Shown here: positions 8,203-18,781 of the stretch, piece by piece | Layout of the letters: each line of letters begins with the position of its first letter | Numbering within the stretch: position 1 is the stretch's first letter | NCBI RefSeq assembly: GCF_040784915.1 | Contig: NZ_CP160797.1 | Coordinates: 432,001 to 496,000 of the forward strand | Length of the DNA: 64,000 bases | DNA from: Bacillus vallismortis | GTDB taxonomy: Bacteria > Bacillota > Bacilli > Bacillales > Bacillaceae | Reading direction: 5' to 3' | Notes under the pieces: generated by a model | What the model was told of the DNA's origin: nothing | The model's input: only the letters and a program-made list of their open reading frames with translations | Database searches by the model: none | Translations under genes and position numbers: made by a program

Positions 8203-9153
8203 ATGAAGCTACGTTACTTATTTATTCTACTTATCATATTAGCAGTCACATCTGTATTTATCGGCGTAGAAGATCTGTCGCCGCTTGATCTCTTTGATTT
8301 AAGCAAACAAGAGGCGTCAACGCTGTTTGCAAGCCGTTTGCCGCGATTGATCAGCATCATTATCGCGGGTTTAAGCATGAGCATCTGCGGTTTGATTATG
8401 CAGCAGATCACCAGAAACAAATTCGTGTCACCGACAACCGCGGGCACAGTGGATTGGGCGAGGCTCGGCATTTTAATTTCTTTGCTGCTGTTTACATCCG
8501 CCAGTCCTTTAATCAAAATGCTGATCGCGTTTGTCTTTGCCCTTGCAGGAAATTTTCTGTTTATGAAAATCCTTGAAAGAATCAAGTTTAACGACACCAT
8601 CTTTATTCCGCTTGTCGGTTTAATGCTTGGGAATATCGTCAGTTCAATCGCGACATTTATCGCATATAAATATGACTTGATTCAGAATGTGTCATCATGG
8701 CTTCAGGGAGACTTCTCTTTAGTCGTGAAAGGAAGATACGAGCTTCTTTATCTGAGTATTCCGCTCGTCATCATTGCCTATTTGTATGCGGATAAATTTA
8801 CAGTGGCCGGTATGGGAGAAAGCTTTTCTGTCAACCTCGGCCTGAAGTACAAGCGGGTTGTGAACATCGGGCTCATGATCGTGTCCCTGATCACGTCTCT
8901 TGTCATTTTGACTGTCGGTATGCTTCCGTTTCTCGGTTTGATTATCCCGAATATTGTATCGATTTACAGAGGAGACAATCTAAAGAACAGCCTGCCGCAC
9001 ACGGCGCTATTGGGAGCGGTTTTTGTGCTGTTTTGCGATATATTGGGCAGAATCATTATCTTCCCTTATGAAATCTCGATTGGCCTGATGGTCGGAATCA
9101 TCGGCAGCGGCATTTTCCTGTTTATGCTGTTAAGGAGAAAAGCTTATGCGTAA
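8203..9153 (+). CDS. yclN: Petrobactin ABC permease YclN (FpbN)
   Basis: One of two FecCD-type membrane subunits of the YclNOPQ importer, which in B. subtilis takes up the siderophore petrobactin and its precursors. 316 residues, about nine to ten helices, with the family motifs SRLPRLISIIIAGLSMSICG and, near the C terminus, LGLIIPNIVSIYRGDN, which contacts the ATPase. Start ATG follows GTGAGGAGGCAGC. It overlaps yclO by eight bases. Fur-controlled from the upstream promoter. Confidence 0.96.
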   Translation: MKLRYLFILLIILAVTSVFIGVEDLSPLDLFDLSKQEASTLFASRLPRLISIIIAGLSMSICGLIMQQITRNKFVSPTTAGTVDWARLGILISLLLFTSASPLIKMLIAFVFALAGNFLFMKILERIKFNDTIFIPLVGLMLGNIVSSIATFIAYKYDLIQNVSSWLQGDFSLVVKGRYELLYLSIPLVIIAYLYADKFTVAGMGESFSVNLGLKYKRVVNIGLMIVSLITSLVILTVGMLPFLGLIIPNIVSIYRGDNLKNSLPHTALLGAVFVLFCDILGRIIIFPYEISIGLMVGIIGSGIFLFMLLRRKAYA

Positions 9154-10093
9154 CCAGATGAAAATTGCGATGCTCGTTGGTTTAGCCATTGTTTGTATTG
9201 GCTTGTTTTTGTTTTATGACGTAGGCAATTGGGATTACACCCTGCCGAGAAGAATCAAAAAGGTCGCTGCCATTGTGCTGACGGGAGGAGCGATTGCGTT
9301 TTCGACGATGATCTTTCAAACGATTACGAACAACCGCATCCTGACGCCGAGCATCTTGGGCCTTGATTCTCTCTACATGCTGATTCAGACCGGCATTATC
9401 TTTTTATTCGGTTCTACAAATATGGTCATCATGAATAAAAACATGAACTTTATCATCTCTGTTCTGCTGATGATCGTGTTTTCTCTAGTTTTGTATCAGC
9501 TCATGTTTAAGGGAGAGGGGAGAAATATCTTTTTCCTTCTGCTCGTTGGAATCGTGTTTGGCACACTGTTCAGCAGCCTGTCTTCCTTTATGCAGATGCT
9601 GATTGATCCGAATGAGTTTCAAGTGGTGCAGGACAAGATGTTTGCCAGCTTTAACAACATCAATACGGATTTGTTATGGCTCGCGTTCATCATCTTCCTG
9701 CTGACAGGCGTTTACGTCTGGCGTTTTACGAAGTTTTTTGACGTGCTGTCGCTCGGGCGCGAGCACGCCGTGAATTTGGGCATTGACTACGACAAAGTGG
9801 TGAAGCAGATGCTGGTCGTGGTTGCGATCCTTGTTTCTGTTTCAACAGCGCTAGTCGGGCCGATTATGTTTTTAGGCCTTCTTGTCGTCAACCTGGCGAG
9901 AGAATTCCTGAAAACGTATAAGCATTCATACTTAATCGCAGGCTCTGTCTTCATCAGCATCATTGCGCTGGTGGGAGGACAGTTTGTGGTTGAGAAAGTG
10001 TTTACCTTTTCAACGACGCTGAGCGTCATTATCAATTTTGCCGGCGGGATTTATTTTATCTACTTGCTGTTAAAGGAGAATAAATCATGGTAG
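9146..10093 (+). CDS. yclO: Petrobactin ABC permease YclO (FpbO)
   Basis: Second FecCD-type permease, 315 residues, forming the heterodimeric channel with YclN. It shows the corresponding family motifs RRIKKVAAIVLTGGAIAFS and, near 240-260, VGPIMFLGLLVVNLAREF. Its start overlaps the yclN end by eight bases, and its own end overlaps yclP by seven, so translation of the three is coupled. Confidence 0.96.
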   Translation: MRNQMKIAMLVGLAIVCIGLFLFYDVGNWDYTLPRRIKKVAAIVLTGGAIAFSTMIFQTITNNRILTPSILGLDSLYMLIQTGIIFLFGSTNMVIMNKNMNFIISVLLMIVFSLVLYQLMFKGEGRNIFFLLLVGIVFGTLFSSLSSFMQMLIDPNEFQVVQDKMFASFNNINTDLLWLAFIIFLLTGVYVWRFTKFFDVLSLGREHAVNLGIDYDKVVKQMLVVVAILVSVSTALVGPIMFLGLLVVNLAREFLKTYKHSYLIAGSVFISIIALVGGQFVVEKVFTFSTTLSVIINFAGGIYFIYLLLKENKSW

Positions 10094-10845
10094 AGGTCAA
10101 AAATGTAAGCAAACAATATGGCGGGAAAGTGGTCCTTGAAGAGACATCAGTCACGATTCAAAAGGGCAAAATTACCTCGTTTATCGGTCCAAACGGCGCC
10201 GGCAAAAGCACGCTGCTGTCTATAATGAGCCGCCTGATCAAAAAAGATTCCGGCGAGATTTTCATAGACGGCCAAGAGATTGGATCATGCGACAGCAAAG
10301 AGCTTGCTAAAAAAATGAGCATTTTGAAGCAGGCGAACCAAATCAATATCAGGCTCACCATCAAAGATCTCGTCAGCTTCGGCAGATTTCCTTACTCACA
10401 AGGCCGGCTGACAGAGGAAGACTGGGGTCATATCAACCAGGCGCTCGGCTATATGAAACTGGAAGACATTCAGGACAAATACCTAGATCAGCTGAGCGGC
10501 GGACAGTGCCAAAGGGCATTTATCGCAATGGTCATTGCCCAGGACACCGATTATATTTTTCTGGATGAGCCGCTGAACAATCTGGATATGAAACATTCAG
10601 TTGAAATTATGAAACTGCTGAAACGGCTGGTGGAGGAGCTTGGAAAAACAATCGTGATCGTTATTCATGATATCAACTTCGCATCCGTCTACTCCGATCA
10701 TATCGTTGCCTTGAAAAACGGCCGAATCGTAAAAGAGGGGCCGCCCGAGGAGATTATTGAAACCTCTGTGCTTGAAGAAATCTACGATATGACCATCCCG
10801 ATTCAGACGATTGATCATCAAAGAATAGGTGTTTATTTTTCTTAA
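10087..10845 (+). CDS. yclP: Petrobactin ABC ATPase YclP (FpbP)
   Basis: Cytoplasmic ATPase of the importer, 252 residues. Walker A GPNGAGKST (about 34-42), Q-loop LKQANQ, signature LSGGQCQRAF, Walker B YIFLDEPLNNLD and H-loop VIHDIN are intact. The FecE/BtuD-type layout matches its FecCD permeases. It overlaps yclO and is followed after 21 bases by yclQ. Confidence 0.97.
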   Translation: MVEVKNVSKQYGGKVVLEETSVTIQKGKITSFIGPNGAGKSTLLSIMSRLIKKDSGEIFIDGQEIGSCDSKELAKKMSILKQANQINIRLTIKDLVSFGRFPYSQGRLTEEDWGHINQALGYMKLEDIQDKYLDQLSGGQCQRAFIAMVIAQDTDYIFLDEPLNNLDMKHSVEIMKLLKRLVEELGKTIVIVIHDINFASVYSDHIVALKNGRIVKEGPPEEIIETSVLEEIYDMTIPIQTIDHQRIGVYFS

Positions 10846-10866
10846 TCTATAGAAGAGGTGAAGAGC

Positions 10867-11823
10867 ATGAAAAAGTTTGCATTATTATTCATCGCTTTGG
10901 TAACGGCAGTTGTCATTTCTGCATGCGGAAACCAAAGTACAAGCAGCAGCAAAGGTTCTGATTCAAAGAATGAACAAATCACAGTGAAACACCTGCTTGA
11001 CAAAGACGGCACAAAAGTGCCAAAGAACCCTGAAAAAGTAGTCGTGTTTGATTTTGGAAGCTTAGATACGTTAGATAAACTCGGCCTTGATGATAAAGTG
11101 GCAGGCCTCCCGAAACAAGCCCTTCCTAAATATCTGTCCCAATTCAAAGATGACAAATATGCGGATGTCGGAAGCTTAAAAGAGCCGGATTTTGAAAAAG
11201 TGGCTGAAATAGACCCTGATCTGATCATTATTTCAGGAAGACAATCTGAGTCATACAAAGAATTCTCTGATATCGCGCCGACGATTTACCTTGGCGTGGA
11301 CACAGCGAAATACATGGAGTCATTTAAGTCAGACGCGGAAACAATCGGTAAGATCTTTGATAAAGAAGATGAAGTAAAAGATGAACTTGCAACAATTGAT
11401 AGCTCAATTGCAGACCTTAAGAAAACAGCTGAAAAGCTTAACAAAAACGGTCTTGTCATCATGGCGAACGACGGAAAAATCAGCGCGTTCGGTTCTAAAT
11501 CAAGATACGGCCTGATCCATGACGTATTCGGCGTGACACCGGCTGATAAAAACATCAAAGCCTCTACTCATGGACAAAGTGTTTCTTACGAGTACATTTC
11601 AAAAACAAACCCGGATTACCTGTTTGTCATTGACCGCGGTACAGCAATCGGAGAAACATCATCTACAAAACAAGTCGTTGAAAACGATTATGTGAAAAAC
11701 GTAAACGCAGTGAAATATGATCACGTCGTTTACCTTGATTCTGCTACTTGGTACTTATCAGGAGGCGGACTTGAGTCTATGACGCAAATGATTAAAGAAG
11801 TAAAAGACGGTTTAGAGAAGTAA
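10867..11823 (+). CDS. yclQ: Petrobactin-binding lipoprotein YclQ (FpbQ)
   Basis: Substrate-binding lipoprotein that delivers petrobactin to YclNO, 318 residues. A lipoprotein signal with lipobox VISAC places the lipidated Cys at 20. The two-lobed FepB/FhuD fold is indicated by VVVFDFGSLDTLDKLG and PDLIIISGRQSESY. ATG 10867 follows AGAAGAGGTGAAGAGC; an upstream in-frame GTG at 10858 lies inside this ribosome site. A terminator shared with convergent ycnB follows. Confidence 0.96.
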   Translation: MKKFALLFIALVTAVVISACGNQSTSSSKGSDSKNEQITVKHLLDKDGTKVPKNPEKVVVFDFGSLDTLDKLGLDDKVAGLPKQALPKYLSQFKDDKYADVGSLKEPDFEKVAEIDPDLIIISGRQSESYKEFSDIAPTIYLGVDTAKYMESFKSDAETIGKIFDKEDEVKDELATIDSSIADLKKTAEKLNKNGLVIMANDGKISAFGSKSRYGLIHDVFGVTPADKNIKASTHGQSVSYEYISKTNPDYLFVIDRGTAIGETSSTKQVVENDYVKNVNAVKYDHVVYLDSATWYLSGGGLESMTQMIKEVKDGLEK

Positions 11824-11825
11824 AC

Positions 11826-11858
11826 AAAAGGGCCTCCGCTTAAAAGCGGGGCCTTTTT
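11826..11858. terminator. Bidirectional terminator between yclQ and ycnB
   Basis: AAAAGGGCCTCCGCTT / AGCGGGGCCTTTTT with a short A-rich loop. A-run and T-run on the two sides let it serve both convergent genes. Confidence 0.85.
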
Positions 11859-11864
11859 ATGTGA

Positions 11865-13283
11865 TCAGCGTGCCGCCTGCTGTTCGGCAGGGCGCTGAGG
11901 TTTCTTTAATGTAAATGATAGAAGGAAGCCGGCAAGTGCGATGCAGGCTGCCACGAGAAATGCGGCGTTCATGCCGTGCAAGGCTGCGTGTTTCACATTT
12001 GTCGTGCCTGCGTGTGCCGCCTGGTTGCTCATGACGGACACCAAAAGTGCGGTTCCGATCGAGCCGCCGACCTGACGGATGGTGTTGTTCATCGCTGTTC
12101 CATGCGGAATCAGGTGGCGCGGCAACGCGTTGATTCCGGCTGTCGTCACCGGCATCATGATCATGGCGGTACCTAAAAGGCGAACAGTGTATAAAACGAC
12201 AATCCAAGCGAGTGACGTATGGTCGGTCAGCTGCATGAACGGCAGCGATGTCAGGAAGATGATGCAGAAACCGGCGATTGCCAGCCCTCTTCCGCCGACA
12301 CGGTCAAAGATTCTGCCGATGATCGGTGACATGAAGCCCATCAGAATGGCTCCCGGAAGAAGCATGAGTCCTGTATCAAAAGCTGTGACGTCTCTGACGT
12401 TTTGTGTATAAAGCGGCAGGATGGTTTCCGTACCGATCAATAGTGCGAAGACAAGCGTTCCAAGCAGTGTTGTTAAGCTGAAAACGCCAAACGTAAAGAC
12501 GCGGAATTCCAGCATCGGTTTTTCAAGTTTCATTTGTCTAGTAATAAATAAAATAAGTGCGACGGCACCCACCAGCAGTGAAATCAAGACGGTTGAACTG
12601 GTCCAGCCATAAGATCCAACGCTTGAGAAGCCGTACAGAAGCCCGCCGAATCCAAATGTCGAAAGGATCACTGATAAAATATCAATCTGTGTTTTTCTTA
12701 AAGTCGTCACGTTCTTCATCAGGATGCTGGCAAGAATTAAATCAATCACAGCAAACGGAAGAATAATATAAAACAGAGATCTCCAAGAGAAAGCTTCGAC
12801 TGCCCATCCGGAAAGAGTCGGCCCGATCGCAGGCGCGAATGAGATGACCAATCCAACCATACCCATAGCCTGGCCACGCTTTTCAATCGGAAAGATCGTC
12901 AGGAATACGGTCTGCATGAGCGGCATCATAATACCTGCACCTGCTGCTTGAATGATACGCGCTGTCAGCAAAACCGGGAAGTTCGGCGCGAATGCTCCGA
13001 CGACTGTTCCGGCAGTGAAAATACTCATTGCTATGATGAGCAGCGTCCTGCTCGTGAATTTCTCAATTAAAAACGCCGTAATCGGAATTAAAATCCCGTT
13101 GGTTAACATAAATGAAGTTGTCAGCCATTGCGCTTGGTTGGCATCTACATTGAAATCCCTCATAATATGGGGAAGCGCGGTAATTAACAGCGTCTGATTC
13201 AAAATCGCGACAAACGCCCCGGCTAATAAAATGCCGACAATGACAGAACGATTAAAAGGTTTTGGTGCAATACTTTTATCCAA
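11865..13283 (-). CDS. ycnB: MFS multidrug efflux protein YcnB (DHA2/EmrB type)
   Basis: Proton-driven 14-helix exporter, 472 residues. It carries the DHA2 motifs LNQTLLITALPHIMRDF and WLTTSFMLTNGILIP, LLTARIIQAAGAGIMMPLMQ (motif A/C region) and RQVGGSIGTALLVSVMSNQA. The family exports hydrophobic antimicrobials; the actual substrate is unknown. It lies 19 bases downstream of the TetR gene ycnC on the same strand, so YcnC very probably controls it. Confidence 0.93.
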   Translation of the reverse strand: MDKSIAPKPFNRSVIVGILLAGAFVAILNQTLLITALPHIMRDFNVDANQAQWLTTSFMLTNGILIPITAFLIEKFTSRTLLIIAMSIFTAGTVVGAFAPNFPVLLTARIIQAAGAGIMMPLMQTVFLTIFPIEKRGQAMGMVGLVISFAPAIGPTLSGWAVEAFSWRSLFYIILPFAVIDLILASILMKNVTTLRKTQIDILSVILSTFGFGGLLYGFSSVGSYGWTSSTVLISLLVGAVALILFITRQMKLEKPMLEFRVFTFGVFSLTTLLGTLVFALLIGTETILPLYTQNVRDVTAFDTGLMLLPGAILMGFMSPIIGRIFDRVGGRGLAIAGFCIIFLTSLPFMQLTDHTSLAWIVVLYTVRLLGTAMIMMPVTTAGINALPRHLIPHGTAMNNTIRQVGGSIGTALLVSVMSNQAAHAGTTNVKHAALHGMNAAFLVAACIALAGFLLSFTLKKPQRPAEQQAAR

Positions 13284-13302
13284 TACATATCCCTTCTTTT
13301 CT

Positions 13303-14181
13303 CTAAGTAATTAACAGTGTTTTTAACATCGAAACGGGCTGTGTTAAAACACCGGTTTGTTCCAGATAGCCAATCAGTGATTTGAGCAAAAAAGCGCGGG
13401 GTTCTTTCTTCTTCGCTTCTTCCTCCAGCATAGCGGCTGCGGATGTCAGTTCATCTACGTCAAAGTCCGCGGGGGGCAGGGAAGAGATGCCTTGGTGTAA
13501 TTCCTTCAGGCTTTCCGACAACAGGGCTGATTTATCCTTTGGCTTGTAGGAGGATGCTGAATGAATATAAAGCTCGATGGCTTCAGGAGGAAGGAGAGAC
13601 TGCCGGGTTTCCTTGTTTTTGACAAGCTGATTGAGGGTGCTGATGATAAACGCTGCGATGGGGTCAAGCTCAAGCGGTTTTTCCTCGATTTTGATCAGCA
13701 TGACAAACTCGCGCATCATGCCGTGAAGAATGATGACTAAATCCCACACAAACGGGAGAATGGTTTCTCCATACGCCTGGATCAGCGAATCGCGGTGCCA
13801 GCAAATAATCGTTGATCTGGTCTGATGGATATGCTGTTTGACCCGGTTATTATGCAGCTTAGGGTTCCCGTAGGTCAGCATATTGAAAAACTGCTGGTTC
13901 CGCCTGAAGCCTTCCAGCTCCATTTTGACCTTTTGCATCAAACGCTCCTCCGGTGTCAGCGAGGTATTTTCCTGAAGTCTTGAGGCCGCGGCCACCATTT
14001 GCTTCTGGTTAAATGACAGCAGCTCTAAAAGCAGATCTTCCTTAGACTGAAACAGCTTATATATCGAAGCTTTTGACATCTTACATTCTTCTGCGATCGC
14101 CTGCATAGAAACCGACGTAAAATCCTTTTCTGAAAAAAGCTTTCTCGCAGTTAACAAGATATCTGTTTTTTTATCATGCAT
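13303..14181 (-). CDS. ycnC: TetR-family repressor YcnC
   Basis: Regulator of 292 residues. The N-terminal helix-turn-helix (about 1-50: [40 protein letters not shown]) is typical of TetR/AcrR. The long C-terminal part is the ligand and dimer domain. I chose ATG 14181 because a GAAGGA ribosome site lies nine bases upstream; the frame stays open 28 codons further up but crosses the operator. It probably represses itself and ycnB through the palindrome at 14218-14240. Confidence 0.92.
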   Translation of the reverse strand: MHDKKTDILLTARKLFSEKDFTSVSMQAIAEECKMSKASIYKLFQSKEDLLLELLSFNQKQMVAAASRLQENTSLTPEERLMQKVKMELEGFRRNQQFFNMLTYGNPKLHNNRVKQHIHQTRSTIICWHRDSLIQAYGETILPFVWDLVIILHGMMREFVMLIKIEEKPLELDPIAAFIISTLNQLVKNKETRQSLLPPEAIELYIHSASSYKPKDKSALLSESLKELHQGISSLPPADFDVDELTSAAAMLEEEAKKKEPRAFLLKSLIGYLEQTGVLTQPVSMLKTLLIT

Positions 14182-14208
14182 CTCATGGCTTCCTTCTTTC
14201 TTGAACAT

Positions 14209-14240
14209 TAGAAAACCCATTGGTTCACAGAAAACCAATG
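14209..14240 (-). promoter_or_regulatory. Likely YcnC operator
   Basis: CATTGGTT (14218-14225) and AACCAATG (14233-14240) form a perfect 8-bp inverted repeat around seven bases. A third half-site, GAAAACCCAT, lies at the 14211-14220 side, giving overlapping direct repeats of GAAAACC. It sits 37 bases upstream of the ycnC start. Confidence 0.7.
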
Positions 14241-14343
14241 AGTAACAATGAAAAAATTTTACCAAATAAACTAAATAGAAGTCAATGGATTTTAACCGGA
14301 CAATCGAAAGGCCCGCCGGAAAATCCGACAGGCCGGGTGAGGC

Positions 14344-15093
14344 TTATTTTTCAACTTTAAATCCTTGTTTCTCAAGCATTTCACGGATATGCGGATAGTA
14401 TAGGCGCTCATAATAGGAAGCGATACTCTGTGACCAGTTTCTTGTTTCTTGTCCGTTTGTCCGTTTACTCATGTATTCAGACATTGTCTCGTCATATGAC
14501 TGAATGTGGGACGTCAGCTCATCTTGATTCAAATAGGTTTCCTGATGATTGACTGCTTCCTGCGGAAGACGCGGTTTTTTCGCTGAACGGTCAGCTGGAT
14601 GCCCGATGACAAGGCCGGAAACAGGGAACACATATTTCGGAAGCTCAAGCAGTTCGATCAACTCTTGAGGGTTTCCGCGAACCGCCCCGATAGGAACCGT
14701 TCCCAGTCCGAGGGATTCGGCCGCTGCTGTCGCTGTGCCGAGGGCGATACCGGCGTCTACGGCGCCGACAAGAACGGACTCCAATCCGTTTGTGATTTCC
14801 ATATTGAAATCATGCAGATCTTCAAGCGCGATTTTGGCCCGGTTGAAGTCTGCGCAGAATAGCAAGAAAACAGGAGCCTGATCAATCCAAGGCTGACCGC
14901 CTGCCAGTTCGGAGATTTTCTTTTTGCGCTCTTTATCCTGCACTGTGATCACAGTCACTTGCTGCCCGTTGATAGAAGTGGGGGCTGCTTGCACCGCTTG
15001 AATGATGTGGTCCAATTGTTCCTGTGCTACAGGTTGATCCGTATAGCTGCGAATCGAGCGGTGGTCTGTTAATGATTTGATGACTTCATTCAT
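14344..15093 (-). CDS. ycnD: NADPH-dependent FMN reductase YcnD (NfrA2)
   Basis: Flavoprotein of the nitroreductase/NfrA family, 249 residues, reducing FMN and perhaps quinones or nitro compounds with NADPH. N-terminal LTDHRSIRSYTDQPV and QAAPTSINGQQVT are the FMN-binding signature; SLGLGTVPIGAVRGNP is the second. I chose ATG 15093 to match family length; the open frame runs 16 codons further into ycnE. It lies 16 bases after ycnE, so the two are cotranscribed: a flavin reductase with a small monooxygenase. Confidence 0.95.
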   Translation of the reverse strand: MNEVIKSLTDHRSIRSYTDQPVAQEQLDHIIQAVQAAPTSINGQQVTVITVQDKERKKKISELAGGQPWIDQAPVFLLFCADFNRAKIALEDLHDFNMEITNGLESVLVGAVDAGIALGTATAAAESLGLGTVPIGAVRGNPQELIELLELPKYVFPVSGLVIGHPADRSAKKPRLPQEAVNHQETYLNQDELTSHIQSYDETMSEYMSKRTNGQETRNWSQSIASYYERLYYPHIREMLEKQGFKVEK

Positions 15094-15109
15094 ATGGGAC
15101 ACCCTTTCC

Positions 15110-15397
15110 TTACTCGCTAAGCTCTGTGCGGACAACATCAAGAGGGGCGCTCAGCAGTTCTTTTCCTTTTGCGACAAATCCTTGGAAATGCGCAGTTTCA
15201 TTGTGTGATTTCATCGCCGCTTCATCTTTCCATTGCTCAAGCATCACAAATGTATTTTCTTCACCCACTTTTTCAAATAGGTCGTATTGCGCGTTGCCTT
15301 CCTCAGCTCTTGAGTGCTGAACAAGCGATTGTGCCTCGCTCAAAAATTCCTCGCGTTTTTCTGGTTTTACTTTGATGTAAGCTTGTAATACGATCAT
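15110..15397 (-). CDS. ycnE: Antibiotic-biosynthesis-monooxygenase-like protein YcnE
   Basis: A 95-residue ABM-fold dimeric alpha/beta-barrel protein starting MIVLQAYIKVKPEKREEFL, with the core FVMLEQWKDEAAMKSHNETA and HFQGFVAKGKELL. The family holds quinone-handling monooxygenases. Pairing with the FMN reductase YcnD suggests quinone or aromatic detoxification; this is inference. ATG 15397 follows ATGGAGGAGATTGAC. It is divergent from yczG across an 18-bp palindrome. Confidence 0.93.
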   Translation of the reverse strand: MIVLQAYIKVKPEKREEFLSEAQSLVQHSRAEEGNAQYDLFEKVGEENTFVMLEQWKDEAAMKSHNETAHFQGFVAKGKELLSAPLDVVRTELSE

Positions 15398-15430
15398 GTC
15401 AATCTCCTCCATCGTTATGCTGATTTTATT

Positions 15431-15448
15431 GTTCGAATTTAATCGAAC
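15431..15448. promoter_or_regulatory. Palindromic operator between ycnE and yczG
   Basis: GTTCGATTTAATCGAAC-like site: GTTCGA (15431-15436), ATTTAA, TCGAAC (15443-15448), a perfect 6-bp inverted repeat around six bases. It is 34 bases upstream of ycnE and about 90 upstream of yczG. An ArsR protein such as YczG is the obvious candidate to bind it. Confidence 0.55.
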
Positions 15449-15502
15449 TAACTGTATCATGTATTCAAAATGAGGTAAAGGAAAAACCCTCAAATAGTAA
15501 AA

Positions 15503-15531
15503 TTGTCATTCTAATTGTTGTGTGATACATT
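15503..15531 (+). promoter_or_regulatory. yczG promoter placed for a leaderless mRNA
   Basis: TTGTCA (15503-15508) and TACATT (15526-15531) with an ideal 17-bp spacer. The -10 ends six bases before the yczG ATG (15538), so transcription should begin at or next to the A of the start codon. No ribosome site is visible upstream. Confidence 0.6.
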
Positions 15532-15537
15532 TGTGTC

Positions 15538-15852
15538 ATGAACATTCCAAACCATCCAGAAACAGAAACGTTGCAGCTGACAAAGGTTCTTCACGCACTT
15601 AGTGATCCGCTTCGTTTAGAGCTGGTAAAGCAATTAGCTGAAGCGAAAGAAAAAACGTGCGGCACCTGTGCGGATGTACAGGTTGCCAAATCGACCTTGT
15701 CGCATCATTTTAAAGTACTGAGAGAATCAGGCATCGCTCAAGTTCGGATAGAAGGAAAGCGCCGGTATTATTCGCTTCGCGCTGAAGACCTTGAAAAGGC
15801 GTTTCCCGGCCTGCTTGAAGCCATACTGAATGTTGACCAGGATCGCTGGTGA
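15538..15852 (+). CDS. yczG: ArsR-family transcription regulator YczG
   Basis: A 104-residue winged-helix protein. The helix-turn-helix lies at about 40-75 ([20 protein letters not shown]) with ESG and [12 protein letters not shown] forming the wing. Cys41 and Cys44 precede the recognition helix; they could sense redox or electrophiles, but that is inference. ATG 15538 has no ribosome site and sits six bases after a -10, suggesting leaderless translation. Divergent from ycnED, which it may control. Confidence 0.9.
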   Translation: MNIPNHPETETLQLTKVLHALSDPLRLELVKQLAEAKEKTCGTCADVQVAKSTLSHHFKVLRESGIAQVRIEGKRRYYSLRAEDLEKAFPGLLEAILNVDQDRW

Positions 15853-15853
15853 A

Positions 15854-17355
<1,502 letters not shown>

Positions 17356-17401
17356 AAAAGAAGTCAGAATGATAAGAAAATAGCGACAGGGGGACATTCA
17401 C

Positions 17402-18712
17402 ATGAGTGAAACAACAGCAAGCATCACGACTGCCCAGTGGCAGCAAAAACGGGATCAATTCGTGTCAAAAGGTGTGAGCAACGGCAACCGCAGTCTGGCG
17501 GCCAAAGGAGAGGGGGCTGAGCTGTACGATTTGGACGGCCGGAGGTTTATTGATTTTGCAGGCGCCATCGGAACGGTAAACGTCGGACACTCACATCCGA
17601 AGGTGGTTGAGGCTGTAAAGCGGCAGGCTGAGGAGCTCATTCACCCGGGGTTCAATGTCATAATGTACCCATCTTATATCGAATTAGCCGAAAAACTGTG
17701 CGGCATTGCACCGGGCAGCTATGAGAAAAAAGCGATCTTTCTGAACTCGGGGGCGGAAGCGGTTGAAAACGCTGTGAAAATCGCCAGAAAATATACAAAG
17801 CGCCCAGGGGTTGTTTCGTTTACACGCGGGTTTCACGGGCGGACGAATATGACGATGAGTATGACGAGCAAGGTAAAACCTTATAAATTCGGCTTCGGAC
17901 CTTTTGCTTCAGAGGTTTATCAAGCACCGTTCCCCTATTATTATCAAAAGCCGGCGGGCATGAGTGATGAAAGCTATGACGACATGATCATCCAAGCGTT
18001 TAATGATTTCTTCATCGCTTCCGTCGCGCCGGAAACGGTGGCGTGTGTCGTGATGGAGCCAGTGCAGGGAGAAGGCGGCTTCATTATCCCATCGAAAAGG
18101 TTTGTGCAGCACGTTGCGTCATTTTGCAAAGAACACGGCATTGTCTTTGTCGCTGATGAAATTCAAACGGGTTTTGCCAGAACTGGCGCTTATTTCGCGA
18201 TTGAGCATTTTGATGTAGTGCCTGATCTGATCACGGTTTCTAAATCACTTGCGGCGGGCTTGCCGTTAAGCGGTGTGATCGGCCGTGCGGAACTGCTTGA
18301 TGCGGCGGCGCCCGGGGAGCTGGGGGGCACGTATGCAGGCAGCCCGCTCGGGTGCGCTGCGGCTTTGGCTGTCTTGGATATCATTGAAGAAGAAGGATTG
18401 AATGACCGTTCTGAAGAAATTGGAAAAATCATTGAAGAGAAGGCGTATGAGTGGAAACAAGAATTCCCGTTCATCGGTGACATCCGCAGACTCGGGGCAA
18501 TGGCGGCCATCGAAATCGTCAAGGACCCCGACACGCGAGAGCCTGATAAGGCGAAAGCGGCAGCGATTGCGGCGTATGCGAATCAAAACGGATTGCTTTT
18601 GCTGACAGCGGGAATCAACGGCAATATCATTCGCTTTCTAACGCCGCTCGTCATCTCAGACAGCCTTCTGAATGAAGGGCTCAGCATATTGGAGGCGGGC
18701 CTGCGAGCGTAA
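17402..18712 (+). CDS. gabT: 4-aminobutyrate aminotransferase GabT
   Basis: PLP enzyme that converts GABA plus 2-oxoglutarate to succinate semialdehyde plus glutamate. 436 residues, class III aminotransferase. Visible motifs are FLNSGAEAVENAVKIARKYT (PLP phosphate), FTRGFHGRTNMTMSMTSK, the ADEIQTGFARTGAYFA aspartate motif and VSKSLAAGLPLSGVIG with the PLP lysine near residue 281. The ATG follows AGGGGGACATTCAC. gabD follows after 69 bases and takes the product on to succinate. Confidence 0.97.
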   Translation: MSETTASITTAQWQQKRDQFVSKGVSNGNRSLAAKGEGAELYDLDGRRFIDFAGAIGTVNVGHSHPKVVEAVKRQAEELIHPGFNVIMYPSYIELAEKLCGIAPGSYEKKAIFLNSGAEAVENAVKIARKYTKRPGVVSFTRGFHGRTNMTMSMTSKVKPYKFGFGPFASEVYQAPFPYYYQKPAGMSDESYDDMIIQAFNDFFIASVAPETVACVVMEPVQGEGGFIIPSKRFVQHVASFCKEHGIVFVADEIQTGFARTGAYFAIEHFDVVPDLITVSKSLAAGLPLSGVIGRAELLDAAAPGELGGTYAGSPLGCAAALAVLDIIEEEGLNDRSEEIGKIIEEKAYEWKQEFPFIGDIRRLGAMAAIEIVKDPDTREPDKAKAAAIAAYANQNGLLLLTAGINGNIIRFLTPLVISDSLLNEGLSILEAGLRA

Positions 18713-18781
18713 TCATTGGAAAGAAAACGGCTGGGTCTGCTATCATTTTAAGTAATCATAAAAAAGAAAGGAATGTTCAAT

